Counted from the stretch's first letter, positions 9,125 to 17,953 are shown. The stretch: DNA of 64,000 nucleotides from Bacteroidota bacterium (GCA_027487835.1 JAIYCU010000029.1:124001-188000), one strand, 5' to 3'. Made by a program: numbers and translations. Notes: a model not told the origin generated them from the letters alone.

Positions 9125-10201
9125 ATGAACGCAAATGACATCCTTAAGGCACTCAGCACGGTGCAAGAGCCCGATTTAAAGAAAGATTTAGTGAGCCTTA
9201 ACATGGTCAAAAATGTGGTTGTAACAGGCAATGAGGTTAGTTTTACCATTGTATTAACTACGCCTGCATGCCCCATGAAGGAAAAAATAGAAAAGGATTG
9301 TATAAGTGCCATTCATACTTTAGTAGCTGAAAACGCTGTGGTTAAAATTGAAATGACGGCCAATGTAACCAGCAATAGGCCTGATAAACTTACCCTGCCT
9401 GGGGTTAAAAACATCATTGCCGTAGCCAGCGGAAAGGGCGGTGTGGGTAAATCAACGGTGAGCAGTAATTTGGCCATTGCGCTCTCACTTTCTGGTGCAA
9501 AAGTTGGCTTGCTCGATGCAGATATCCATGGACCCTCTGTTCCTATGATGTTTGGCGAAATGGATAGCCAACCTTTGATGAAAGATGTGGATGGAAAATC
9601 ATTGATGGTGCCCATCGAAAAATTTGGCATCAAACTGCTTTCCATTGGATTTTTAATTAAGCCAGAGCAAGCGGTGGTTTGGCGCGGGCCAATGGTTTCA
9701 TCGGCATTGCGCCAATTTGTGAACGATACTGATTGGGGCGAGTTAGATTACTTAATTCTGGATTTACCGCCCGGCACCGGCGATATTCATTTAACCATGT
9801 TGCAAGTAGTGCCTTTAACAGGTATTGTAATGGTTACTACTCCGCAAGCAGTGGCCTTAGCAGATGCTTATAAAGCGGCAACCATGTTTGGAATGACACC
9901 TGTAAAAGTGCCCATCTTGGGCATTGTAGAAAACATGGCCTATTTTATACCTGCCGAACTCCCTGATAATAAATATTACCTATTTGGAAATGGCGGTGGC
10001 AAAACCATGAGCAATGTGTTGAATGTACCCTTTTTAGGAGAAGTACCCATATACATGAGTGTAAGAGAAGGTGGAGACAGTGGTGCACCTGCCGCAATGT
10101 TAGAAAACTCACCCGCTCAAAAATCGTTTAAACAAATTGCAGAACGCGTGGCACAACAAATTGCCATGTTAAATGCAAACCCAAAACCTGCTACTAGCTA
10201 A
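9125..10201 (+). CDS. Mrp/ApbC family Fe-S cluster carrier ATPase
   Basis: This cytosolic P-loop ATPase is thought to carry and transfer Fe-S clusters. The N-terminal MIP18-like domain (about residues 1-85) contains the conserved TTPACPMK. The deviant Walker A GKGGVGKST is at about 103-111, followed by DADIHGPSVPMMFG and DLPPGTGDIHLT. The region where many homologues have a CxxC cluster ligand reads ENMAYFIPAELPDNKYY and has no cysteines. I chose the ATG at 9125 because the domain begins right there (NANDILKAL); an in-frame ATG at 9056 would add 23 unrelated residues. A NifU-like gene follows after 20 nt. Confidence 0.92.
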   Translation: MNANDILKALSTVQEPDLKKDLVSLNMVKNVVVTGNEVSFTIVLTTPACPMKEKIEKDCISAIHTLVAENAVVKIEMTANVTSNRPDKLTLPGVKNIIAVASGKGGVGKSTVSSNLAIALSLSGAKVGLLDADIHGPSVPMMFGEMDSQPLMKDVDGKSLMVPIEKFGIKLLSIGFLIKPEQAVVWRGPMVSSALRQFVNDTDWGELDYLILDLPPGTGDIHLTMLQVVPLTGIVMVTTPQAVALADAYKAATMFGMTPVKVPILGIVENMAYFIPAELPDNKYYLFGNGGGKTMSNVLNVPFLGEVPIYMSVREGGDSGAPAAMLENSPAQKSFKQIAERVAQQIAMLNANPKPATS

Positions 10202-10221
10202 TTTTAAACTATTATTGTGGT

Positions 10222-10458
10222 ATGAACCAAGAATTGGAAGAAAAAGTAGAGATTGCACTTAACGGAATGAGACCCTTTCTACAGGCAGATGGTGGCGATG
10301 TTGAATTGGTAGAAATTACAGACGACTTGGAAGTGAAACTGCGCTTGGTTGGCAATTGCAGCAGTTGTTCTATGAGTTCCATGACCATGAAAGCAGGCAT
10401 AGAAAACGGAATCAGAAATGCCTTGCCACAAATTACAAGAGTAACAGCGGTGGAGTGA
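10222..10458 (+). CDS. NifU-like C-terminal domain protein (Nfu-type Fe-S scaffold)
   Basis: This 78-residue protein is a stand-alone NifU C-terminal domain. It has FLQADGGDVELVEI at about residues 19-32 and the cluster-binding CSSC at about 46-49, followed by the helix SSMTMKAGIENGIR. Such proteins hold a [4Fe-4S] cluster at a dimer interface and donate it to apo-enzymes. It sits 20 nt after mrp, so both probably belong to one Fe-S maturation operon. Confidence 0.93.
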   Translation: MNQELEEKVEIALNGMRPFLQADGGDVELVEITDDLEVKLRLVGNCSSCSMSSMTMKAGIENGIRNALPQITRVTAVE

Positions 10459-11252
10459 GGAAAATAAAGAAGCATTTTGGCTTTCCGGTCCTTCCCACAC
10501 TCCACACTCACACTTTATTTGTAGTAGCTAGGGGGTCTGTTTTGGGCCAAAGAAGGTGTTGATAGAGATTTAGAAGGGTGGTATTGGATAGGACTGCTAA
10601 ACGCGGTGTATGTGACCATAAAATATCGAATCAAATTGACCACCCTAAATTGCTGGCGAAAATTGATCATTTCTTCAAGAAAAACAGCAGTTTATTGCTA
10701 ATTGTTATTCAATAGAATTTAATAATTGATTAGTTTATATAGTCCGAAATTAACTAGTCAATTTCACCGTTTTCTCTACGCACAAAACCGCAGAAGCATT
10801 TTACTTCTAATGAAAAGCAAATTGGGAGGATATAAAAGCATTTTTGTTCTATACAGAGCCAAGTTGTCAGGCAATAAGATATGTTTTTGTTTAATATAAA
10901 AGCTATTCAGTTCAAGTGAGAAGCAAAAGCAGTTTACATAGATTTAATTTCAATCTATGGATGACTTAAATTAAAAGTAATTAGATTTAATTTTTTTCTA
11001 GCATGAAGCAAAAGAAGAAAGCGGCTAAGCATTTTGTTTTTATCTTGAAGCAAATTGTTTTTCCATTGAAGCATTTCAGTGCTAGCGATAAGCAAAAAAT
11101 GACAAATTTTCATCAATTTCAATGTCAATCTTAAAGCGCGCTAAGTCATCTGTGTTTATCTTCGACTATAAAATGATACCTCCCAACTAAAACAAACCAT
11201 CTATCTGTGAATCCGTGGCAGTCTCCATTGAATAAATTTTCTGGCTTTTTCC
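10459..11252. other. 794-bp interval without a convincing gene
   Basis: I see no conserved coding sequence here. An open stretch of about 45 codons (about 10577-10712, plus strand, GTG start, containing DHPKLLAKIDHFF) has no recognisable family. The segment 10780-11100 is rich in the word GAAGCA and contains one copy of the dispersed 180-bp repeat. The interval ends at the stop of the minus-strand PIG-L gene, so it is a convergent spacer. Confidence 0.7.
10893..11071 (+). repeat. Dispersed ~180-bp repeat, copy A
   Basis: This segment matches the reverse complement of 28502-28680 along its whole length, by eye about 80-85 percent identical. It runs from AATATAAAAGC through TTCAAGTGAGAAGCAAAAGC and GATTTAATTTCAATCTAT to TTTTTCCATTGA. 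It has no open frame spanning it and no flanking direct repeats that I can see. Confidence 0.85.
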
Positions 11253-13763
11253 TTACTTCTTCGCCACATGTTTTCCTTGCTCAATTAAGTTAACCATAAG
11301 TTTATAGGCCCCTGCATTTCCAGCTGGTAACTGCCTAAAAAACACCAAGCCTGTATAGGTAAAATACCCTTTGCCATACTTGGTGGTAATTAAACTTCCT
11401 GTGGTAGGTTTTTCACCCACATCTGCCATGATAAAAAGTTGCTTGTAATTAGTATCTACCTCGGTGGCTTCATAAATGCTTCGCTCCTGAATCCAATTTT
11501 CAAAATCCTTTTCTCTTATTTTATTCGGAACATTTAACACAGGGTGTTGCGGTTCCAAAAAGTTAACCATGGCTTGTTCATTGGTAATTCTATTGCGCGA
11601 AATTTTAAAAGGGTAGGGGCCAATTTCACCTTTAAAAGGTCCTGCAAAACTATTGGTATTGTATTGTACAATTAGGTTTCCGCCATTTCTAACATAATCC
11701 ATTAGCCTGCTTTTATAAAGGGTAAGTTGTTCATTGGTATTAAAGGCTCTAACCCCTGTTATGATGGTTTGAAATTCTGCTAGCTTGCCCTTCTTAATGC
11801 GCTCATCTGTTATAATGACCACCTCATATCCTAATTGCTCTAAGCTGCTGGCAACTTCATCTCCAGCACCAGGGATGTACCCAATTTTTTTAAGCTTTCT
11901 TTTTATATCGGTTTGAACCAATTTAATCGCAGCCGTGGGGAAAATACCTTGCACTGGAATATGGTCATACTTTATCTCTTCATAGCCTAAGTTAAAGGGC
12001 ATAGCATAGCCACTCACCTCCACCCTAAATTGAACTAATCCTGTGCTTTCTGCTGCATCTTTATTGCTCACCAGTACATTCAATTCTTGCATTTCACCTT
12101 TTTTTGCAATTTCAAAAGGATAGGATTTATCCCCAAATTTTAGGTTTCCCATTACCTTGTCTTTTTGTGCCTGCACCACTACTTTTAGTTTCTTAGAAGA
12201 TTGACCATTTAAGAGTAAAACATCGGCTGGTAATTTAATGGTTACAGGCGGTACCAATAAATGGGTTCTATACTGTTCACCCTTGTCTGGATCGGTCCAT
12301 TTGTATTTTAAATTTTCTGAGAATTGATAATTCTCACCCCCAATATTTAAATCAAAAAGTATGAGATAATTGGTGCTTAATCCCCATGGGTCAATAGAAG
12401 GAGAATGCACAAATTTGTTCTCTTTAATTGGATTGTTTAGCCAAAAGAGTGTGCTAGGCGCTGCCTTGCTGCACGTAACCAAGCTAATTGTTTTTTGAAA
12501 AGGTTTATTAGTGTTTAAAACTTGCGTAAGGTTATCATTAAATGCACCGGGTGAGCAATCAGGTAAGTTTGCCCCATTTAAGAATACCCCTATTCCTACT
12601 AATTGAATATTGGCATTGGATCTATTGAGTGCTGTAATTTTAATTTTTAAGGAATCACCGGCTGCAACTATTCCAGCGCCTTCGGCGCTAGCCTCAATGT
12701 AAATGCCATACATGTGCAATAAAAGTTTATATAGTCTTTCCCGATGATAGGTAGGAATATCACTGTCGTTTGTTTGACAAATAGCAATTGCTTTTTTGAT
12801 TAGTTTATTGCAAGCATCTAAGTCGTTTTGTTTCCAAACTTGCAAGAGTTCTATGAGTAGGTCTTCTAGTTTTTTTCCAGATTTAAATCGCTTTAATCCA
12901 AGGTCTATCCCTTGAAATAAATCCTTAAGGTTTGCCGTATCTCCTTTTATAGGTTTAAAATATTCAAAAATTTCTCCCCTTTGTTTGGCTGATCCAAAAC
13001 CTTGGGAGCGGTGCATGCTTCTGCTCTCAGCCGCAATTTCTCCATAACTTTTTCCCAACAAGACATTGTAAGTTCCCACATCAACCTTTAGGTGGCCACC
13101 CATGTCTGCATTGGGATTCCAAAATCTAGCCGCCGAATTATACATAAGCCGTTTGGCTTGCCACACACTCACACTTGTAAGTTGAGAAGGAAATCGTTTT
13201 GGATTTGCAGCTGCTTCAAAGGCTTCTTCTGCTAATAAAGCAGAAGCCGTATGATGTCCATGGCCGCCACTGCCATCTGTTGCAAATCTTGTGATGATGA
13301 TATCTGGTTTAAAGTAACGAATTACAAAAACCATATCTTCTAAAATGGCTTCTTTGTTCCACTTTTCAAACGTTTCTTGAGGTGTTTTGCTGTAGCCAAA
13401 ATCAAAAGCCCTGGTAAAAAATTGTTCGCCACCATCTGTTCTTCTAGCCGCTAGCAATTCTTGGGCTCTAATGATGCCTAATGAAGTGCCTTGTTCTGGG
13501 CCAATTAAATTTTGTCCACCATCTCCGCGAGTTAAACTTAAATAACCCGTTCTCACACATTTTTCATTGGCAAGCCAAGAAATCAAACGCGTATTTTCAT
13601 CATCTGGATGTGCTGCTATATAAAGCACGGAACCAGTTGTTCTCAGTTTCTTTATTTCTAATTCAATTTCCGAAGCGTTCAGGTTTCGCGGAGATTGCGC
13701 CTGTATAAAAGAAGCGGTAAAAAGAATAGAAAGGGCAGTAAGAAATGGTTTAAAATATTTCAT
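11253..13763 (-). CDS. Secreted PIG-L family (GlcNAc-PI de-N-acetylase-like) protein
   Basis: After a signal peptide ending near FTASFIQAQ, the PIG-L/LmbE-type domain has the metal-binding and catalytic AHPDDE at about residues 51-56 and the distal His motif GHGHHTA near 167-173. Family members are zinc deacetylases of N-acetylglucosaminyl compounds; the substrate here is unknown. The remaining 500 or so residues look like beta-rich domains followed by a GATase-like segment (EVVIITDERI, VRNGGNLIVQYNTNSF). At 836 residues it is far longer than the 230-residue single-domain enzymes, but long envelope versions occur in Bacteroidota. I prefer the ATG at 13763 over 13778 because MKYFKPF starts a normal signal peptide. 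Confidence 0.88.
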   Translation of the reverse strand: MKYFKPFLTALSILFTASFIQAQSPRNLNASEIELEIKKLRTTGSVLYIAAHPDDENTRLISWLANEKCVRTGYLSLTRGDGGQNLIGPEQGTSLGIIRAQELLAARRTDGGEQFFTRAFDFGYSKTPQETFEKWNKEAILEDMVFVIRYFKPDIIITRFATDGSGGHGHHTASALLAEEAFEAAANPKRFPSQLTSVSVWQAKRLMYNSAARFWNPNADMGGHLKVDVGTYNVLLGKSYGEIAAESRSMHRSQGFGSAKQRGEIFEYFKPIKGDTANLKDLFQGIDLGLKRFKSGKKLEDLLIELLQVWKQNDLDACNKLIKKAIAICQTNDSDIPTYHRERLYKLLLHMYGIYIEASAEGAGIVAAGDSLKIKITALNRSNANIQLVGIGVFLNGANLPDCSPGAFNDNLTQVLNTNKPFQKTISLVTCSKAAPSTLFWLNNPIKENKFVHSPSIDPWGLSTNYLILFDLNIGGENYQFSENLKYKWTDPDKGEQYRTHLLVPPVTIKLPADVLLLNGQSSKKLKVVVQAQKDKVMGNLKFGDKSYPFEIAKKGEMQELNVLVSNKDAAESTGLVQFRVEVSGYAMPFNLGYEEIKYDHIPVQGIFPTAAIKLVQTDIKRKLKKIGYIPGAGDEVASSLEQLGYEVVIITDERIKKGKLAEFQTIITGVRAFNTNEQLTLYKSRLMDYVRNGGNLIVQYNTNSFAGPFKGEIGPYPFKISRNRITNEQAMVNFLEPQHPVLNVPNKIREKDFENWIQERSIYEATEVDTNYKQLFIMADVGEKPTTGSLITTKYGKGYFTYTGLVFFRQLPAGNAGAYKLMVNLIEQGKHVAKK
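11909..11919 (+). repeat. Dispersed motif, copy 3 (in the PIG-L gene)
   Basis: TATCGGTTTGAACCAATTT. On the coding (minus) strand it is read as VQTD. Confidence 0.85.
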
Positions 13764-13823
13764 AAGGCAAATAAACAAAATAATGCCGATGTGTAACTAA
13801 AGTTCATTGCCTATTTTCGCAGC

Positions 13824-15083
13824 ATGGCAGATTTATTATTAATCAACATCAAATCTTTGGAAGGAATTGATGAAAGTGGGAGAATTTGTAAAAAGGGCTC
13901 GGCCATGCAAGACTGGCAAACGCTTGCTAACGCTTGGGTTTGGGTTCAAACCGATATAATTAAAGCGTATGGAACCATGGATAATTTACCAGAAATTACT
14001 GCGCCTTATGAAACACTTGATTGCAGTGGAAGTTTAGTTTTGCCATCCTTTATAGATTCACATACCCACATTGTTTTTGCAGCCTCAAGAGAGGAGGAGT
14101 TTGTGATGCGAATAGAAGGTAAAACTTATGAAGAAATAGCGGCCGCTGGTGGGGGCATATTAAACTCTGCTGCAAAACTTAGCAAGATGTCTGAAGACCA
14201 TTTGTTTGATGCCGCTTGGGAAAGGCTGCAAACCTTGATTCAATGGGGAACTGGGGCCATTGAAATTAAAAGTGGTTACGGCTTAAGTGTGGCAGATGAG
14301 TTAAAAATGTTGCGTGTCATTAAGCGCCTCAAAGCCATTGCTCCCATTCCGGTTAAAGCTACTTTTTTAGGGGCACATGCGGTGCCAATGGCCTATAAAA
14401 ATAATAGGGAAGGATACATTAAACTTATCATTGATGAGATGCTACCAGCCATACATGCAGAAGCCTTAGCCGATTATATGGATGTGTTTTGTGACCAAGG
14501 TTTTTTTACACCAACAGAAACGGCAAATTTGTTAGTAGCTGCAAGTAAGTATGGTTTGAAGCCAAAAATTCATGGCAATGAATTGGGTTTTACTGGTGGC
14601 GTGCAAGTAGCAGTTGCCCATCAAGCATTAAGTGTAGACCACCTAGAATATACAGGCGAGGAAGAAATTGCTTGTCTTTTACAAAGCGATACAATGCCTG
14701 TTGCCTTACCAGCTTGTTCCTTCTTTTTGGGCATACCCTATGCGCCGGTTAGAAAGATGATAGCGGCGGGTTTGCCTGTTTGCTTGGCGAGTGATTATAA
14801 TCCTGGCAGCACCCCAAATGGCAGAATGGGATTTGTATTAAGTTTGGCCTGCATAAAAATGAAATTAACCCCACAAGAAGCCATGAATGCCATGACCATC
14901 AATGGGGCATTTGCCTTAGAATTAAGTGATATACTTGGCTCAATAAGTATTAACAAAAAAGCCAACCTCATCATTACTAAAAAAGTAAATGGGTTGGCTT
15001 ATTTGCCTTATAGTTTTGGTGAAAATTTTATAGCAAAGGTGCTAGTAAATGGAAAGGTTATTTCTGGAGTGCAATCATTTTAA
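13824..15083 (+). CDS. hutI: Imidazolonepropionase
   Basis: HutI hydrolyses imidazolone-5-propionate to formiminoglutamate in histidine degradation. The 419 residues match the family length. The amidohydrolase metal motif HTH is at about residues 80-82 (SFIDSHTHIVFAASRE), followed by the specific GKTYEEIAAAGGGI, EIKSGYGL, FLGAHAVP and SDYNPGSTPNG. No other hut gene is in the window. It is transcribed away from the PIG-L gene with 60 nt between them; TATTTTCG at 13812-13819 resembles a -7 element with one mismatch. Its 3' end overlaps folE by 26 bp on the other strand. Confidence 0.96.
   Translation: MADLLLINIKSLEGIDESGRICKKGSAMQDWQTLANAWVWVQTDIIKAYGTMDNLPEITAPYETLDCSGSLVLPSFIDSHTHIVFAASREEEFVMRIEGKTYEEIAAAGGGILNSAAKLSKMSEDHLFDAAWERLQTLIQWGTGAIEIKSGYGLSVADELKMLRVIKRLKAIAPIPVKATFLGAHAVPMAYKNNREGYIKLIIDEMLPAIHAEALADYMDVFCDQGFFTPTETANLLVAASKYGLKPKIHGNELGFTGGVQVAVAHQALSVDHLEYTGEEEIACLLQSDTMPVALPACSFFLGIPYAPVRKMIAAGLPVCLASDYNPGSTPNGRMGFVLSLACIKMKLTPQEAMNAMTINGAFALELSDILGSISINKKANLIITKKVNGLAYLPYSFGENFIAKVLVNGKVISGVQSF
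13943..13953 (-). repeat. Dispersed motif, copy 4 (in hutI)
   Basis: TTTGGGTTCAAACCGATATA, the reverse orientation of the consensus. It is read as VQTD in HutI. Confidence 0.85.
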
Positions 15084-15759
15084 TGAACTCTTCGCGCGTT
15101 TTCATATCCAAGAATTTTCCTGAGTAATCTGAAGTTACTGTGCTGCTTGTTACATCTTGTACGCCACGCATGGCAACACACATGTGGTCTGCTTCTATAA
15201 TAACAGCCACATCATCAGTATTAAGTGCTTCCTTAAGCATATTAGCAATTTGAACAGTCATGCGTTCTTGCACTTGTGGTCGCTGCGCAAAATACCTAAC
15301 AATTCTATTTAACTTAGAAAGGCCTACCACTTTTCCGTTGGGGATATAAGCCACATGCGCCTTTCCAATGATGGGCACAAAGTGATGCTCACAAACACTA
15401 TGAAAAGAGATGTTTTTCTCAAGCAACATGTTTTTATATTGATAGCGATTCTCAAAAAGTTTAGCTGCTGGCATATTTTTAGGATCTAACCCTTTAAACA
15501 TTTCAGTAACATACATTTTGGCAACCCTGTGCGGCGTTCCACTTAAACTATCATCGTTTAAGTCAAGGCCTAAAATGAGCATTATCTCTTTAAAATGTTT
15601 TTCTATCAATTCAATCTTTAACTCATCATCTAGGGCAAAAGCATCATCTCGAAGTGGTGTTTCCATTGAAAAACTTGCATGGTTATCTCCCATATCTTCT
15701 TGTTTAAATTGCTGGTCTTTAATTTCCGTTGTATTCAACGAAGTTTCTTTCTGTTTCAT
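15058..15759 (-). CDS. folE: GTP cyclohydrolase I (FolE1)
   Basis: The enzyme converts GTP to 7,8-dihydroneopterin triphosphate, the entry step to folate and, with QueD, to queuosine. Zinc ligands are visible as CEHHF (about 123-127) and Cys194 in DHMCVAMRG, with the substrate motif TPHRVAKMY and the signature SKLNRIVRYFAQRPQVQERMT (split by residue 150). The first 40 or so residues are not conserved. The listed start overlaps the upstream queD stop by 41 nt; an alternative ATG at 15693 would avoid this. The gene converges on hutI and overlaps it by 26 bp. Confidence 0.95.
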   Translation of the reverse strand: MKQKETSLNTTEIKDQQFKQEDMGDNHASFSMETPLRDDAFALDDELKIELIEKHFKEIMLILGLDLNDDSLSGTPHRVAKMYVTEMFKGLDPKNMPAAKLFENRYQYKNMLLEKNISFHSVCEHHFVPIIGKAHVAYIPNGKVVGLSKLNRIVRYFAQRPQVQERMTVQIANMLKEALNTDDVAVIIEADHMCVAMRGVQDVTSSTVTSDYSGKFLDMKTREEFIKMIALQK

Positions 15760-16129
15760 AAAGTATTACTTTAAGTTTAAGGTGTGTTGGAATTTTAATT
15801 CGAAGCTTATTCCATATTACAACAGCGATATTTTCGGCAGTTGGGTTGAGTTGTTTAAATTCTTCACAATCTAAGTTTAAATTCTTGTGATCAAAAGCAT
15901 CTTCAACCTCTTGTTTAATCCATGTGCTTAATTGTTTCATGTCTATTAAATAACCGCTAACAGGGTCTATTTGGCCTGTAACGGTTACTATTAAATCATA
16001 ATTATGCCCATGAAAATTCTTGTTATTGCAGTTTCCAAAATAGTCACGGTTTTGTTCGTCAGTCCATTCTGGAACATGTAAGCGGTGTGCTGCGTTAAAA
16101 TGTGCTTTTCTTGATACTGCAATTTCCAT
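15719..16129 (-). CDS. queD: QueD/PTPS family, 6-carboxy-tetrahydropterin synthase
   Basis: This family acts on dihydroneopterin triphosphate, the FolE product. In bacteria it usually makes 6-carboxytetrahydropterin for the queuosine/7-deazaguanine pathway. Zinc-binding histidines are at about 15 (NAAHRLH) and 40/42 (FHGHNYD), with the catalytic Cys at about 34 in FGNCNNKN. The FGNCNN layout resembles animal PTPS more than E. coli QueD. Its close linkage to folE supports a pterin role; the exact product cannot be settled from sequence alone. Confidence 0.92.
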   Translation of the reverse strand: MEIAVSRKAHFNAAHRLHVPEWTDEQNRDYFGNCNNKNFHGHNYDLIVTVTGQIDPVSGYLIDMKQLSTWIKQEVEDAFDHKNLNLDCEEFKQLNPTAENIAVVIWNKLRIKIPTHLKLKVILYETERNFVEYNGN

Positions 16130-16244
16130 ATATATACAAAGGTAATAGGATAAACAAACTAACGTTAGTTTAATTTATAGTCGTTGGTTTGTTTAATGAT
16201 ATAAGTTTAATGTTATACAAAATGTTTTGAAACACTTTAAATTT

Positions 16245-16255
16245 GGTTCAAACCG
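16245..16255 (-). repeat. Dispersed motif, copy 5 (intergenic)
   Basis: ATTTGGTTCAAACCGAGTT, between queD and the sigma factor gene, more than 200 bp before the latter. Confidence 0.85.
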
Positions 16256-16399
16256 AGTTAAAATGATTCAAATTGTCTGATTTTTATCATAAAATCTGAA
16301 GCATAATATGACAATACTAAAAACTAAAATTTAAATAACCTGTAAAACAGGTATTTATATTTTGTTTAAGGATAATAAGGAAATATTAAACAAAAATAC

Positions 16400-16431
16400 T
16401 TGCAACTAACAATTCTACCCCCTTACCTTTG
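16400..16431 (+). promoter_or_regulatory. Putative Bacteroidota-type promoter of the sigma factor gene
   Basis: A TTG -33 element (16400-16402), a 21-nt spacer and a -7 element TACCTTTG (16424-16431) match the TTTG/TAnnTTTG pattern. The start codon is 30 nt downstream. Confidence 0.6.
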
Positions 16432-16461
16432 TTTAACGAAAGATAAGAAAACCTAAACAAC

Positions 16462-17004
16462 ATGACTGCGATAGAATTTAAAAGAATGGTTGAAAGAGAG
16501 GCAAAGCCACTTAGACAATACGCCTATCAATTAACGCGTAACGTTGAAGATACAAATGATTTGGTGCAAGAAACAATGCTAAAGGCATTCACTTATCAAG
16601 ATAAGTTTGAAAGCGGCACTAATCTTAAAGGATGGTTATATACGATAATGAAGAACACCTTCATTAATAATTATCGTAGAATGGTTAAACGCAATACTTT
16701 TATTGACCAGACAGACAATGATTTTTATTTGGATAGCGTAGCACCTTTAGTAAAGAATGAAGGCGAACAAAAGTTTTTACGCAACGACATTGAGGATGCC
16801 ATTGGTAAATTACCATTAAGTTTAAGTAAGCCTTTTACGATGAATGTGAAAGGTTTCAAGTATCATGAAATAGCAGAAATATTAAGAATTCCTATTGGTA
16901 CAGTTAAAACAAGAATTTTTGTGGCCAGACGTCAATTAAGAAGTAGTTTATTGATGTATGGTAAAATGTATGGGTATGCCAATGCTGAAACAGAGGCAGC
17001 ATAG
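16462..17004 (+). CDS. ECF-type RNA polymerase sigma factor
   Basis: The 180-residue protein has sigma region 2 (LRQYAYQLTRNVEDTNDLVQ, about residues 17-36, then LKGWLYTIMKNTFINNYRR) and region 4 (YHEIAEILRIPIGTVKTRI, about 133-151). It lacks regions 1 and 3, as in extracytoplasmic-function sigmas. No anti-sigma gene follows, so its activity may be controlled at the level of synthesis. The gene stands alone between its own promoter-like sequence and a strong terminator. Target promoters are unknown. Confidence 0.93.
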   Translation: MTAIEFKRMVEREAKPLRQYAYQLTRNVEDTNDLVQETMLKAFTYQDKFESGTNLKGWLYTIMKNTFINNYRRMVKRNTFIDQTDNDFYLDSVAPLVKNEGEQKFLRNDIEDAIGKLPLSLSKPFTMNVKGFKYHEIAEILRIPIGTVKTRIFVARRQLRSSLLMYGKMYGYANAETEAA

Positions 17005-17020
17005 TTTTAAAAATAGGTAG

Positions 17021-17053
17021 AAAAGCAGTTTAGTAATAAACTGCTTTTTTTTT
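17021..17053 (+). terminator. Rho-independent terminator after the sigma factor gene
   Basis: A 12-bp perfect stem (17021-17032 with 17037-17048), loop GTAA, continues into a T run. Confidence 0.9.
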
Positions 17054-17091
17054 GTGCAAATTTTTGTATGATTGTGTGTTGAACCAATAAG

Positions 17092-17946
17092 ATGAAAAAG
17101 TTATTAAACACTTCCTTATTTATACTATTAAGTTTAGGAGCATTTGCGCAGTTTGGAAATTTCAAGAAACGCGAGGATCTAGAGAAATTTAAGGATACTC
17201 GCCTTATCATTGTATTATTACAGGATAGCGCCTACAATGCTTCTGTTATAGCTGCCGTTGAAAGGTATTGGACTTACACAGGCTATGATTTTGCTGAAGA
17301 CACTGCTTTATATAGATTCAAAAAAGGAGACTATGCCTATTTATACTTTAGCAAAAGCAAAGGTTCAAAAATAAAAGCTAAAGTGGCTAGTTGCGAAGAA
17401 GACATGAATGCATTTGTAATTACAAGGAAATTTTCTCGCAGGGTAACGCCAGATATATTATTGGCTTACGCTTACAGCAACAATCGCATTGATACCGCAG
17501 ATTGGGAAGCAGAAGCGACAAGAGGAATTCAATTATTGAACAATTATTTTAACTATGCAGTTCAGGTCTCTTCTAATAGCGATTTATCAGCAAGTAAAAT
17601 GATGAATGATTATCCTTCTGATAAGAGTCAGTTAGTAGATAAAAAATTACTCATCGAGGATAAGCAATTAGAACTAAAAGGGAAAGAAGATGCCATGACC
17701 ATTTTTGATGGCGATGCAGAGGAAGTAGACATTGAAGAAATTCAAAAAGCAATCAAATGGCAAGACAATTCCTTGGTATATTTTTATTATTCCAAAGATG
17801 AAAAGTACTGCAACAAACTTTTTGTTAGCGCAGCCAATAGCGAGTTACTTTACTATACTTCTGATACACCAGAAAAATGTAAGTGCAACGCTAAAGATTT
17901 AAAGGCCCTAAAAGAAATGAAAACAAAGGCAGTTGGTGGCAAATAA
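17092..17946 (+). CDS. Secreted protein of unknown function
   Basis: The 284 residues begin with a clear signal peptide (MKKLLNTSLFILLSLGAFAQ, cleavage after AFA or at Q20). The mature part is mixed alpha/beta, rich in Lys and Asp, and has a C-terminal CKC motif near residue 270. I recognise no domain. It has its own unit after the sigma factor terminator. The next gene is on the opposite strand and converges with 7 nt between stops. Confidence 0.75.
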   Translation: MKKLLNTSLFILLSLGAFAQFGNFKKREDLEKFKDTRLIIVLLQDSAYNASVIAAVERYWTYTGYDFAEDTALYRFKKGDYAYLYFSKSKGSKIKAKVASCEEDMNAFVITRKFSRRVTPDILLAYAYSNNRIDTADWEAEATRGIQLLNNYFNYAVQVSSNSDLSASKMMNDYPSDKSQLVDKKLLIEDKQLELKGKEDAMTIFDGDAEEVDIEEIQKAIKWQDNSLVYFYYSKDEKYCNKLFVSAANSELLYYTSDTPEKCKCNAKDLKALKEMKTKAVGGK

Positions 17947-17953
17947 AAATAGA

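Larger units (their letters stand above)
16130..16461. other. 332-bp divergent intergenic region (queD / sigma factor)
   Basis: It holds dispersed-motif copy 5 and a promoter-like sequence for the sigma factor. No small gene is evident. A short inverted repeat CCTGTAAAACAGG lies at 16339-16351. Confidence 0.6.

Noticed and set aside
10577-10712. A 45-codon frame in the gene-poor spacer as a gene.
   Set aside because: It has a GTG start, no family resemblance and no clear coding signal.
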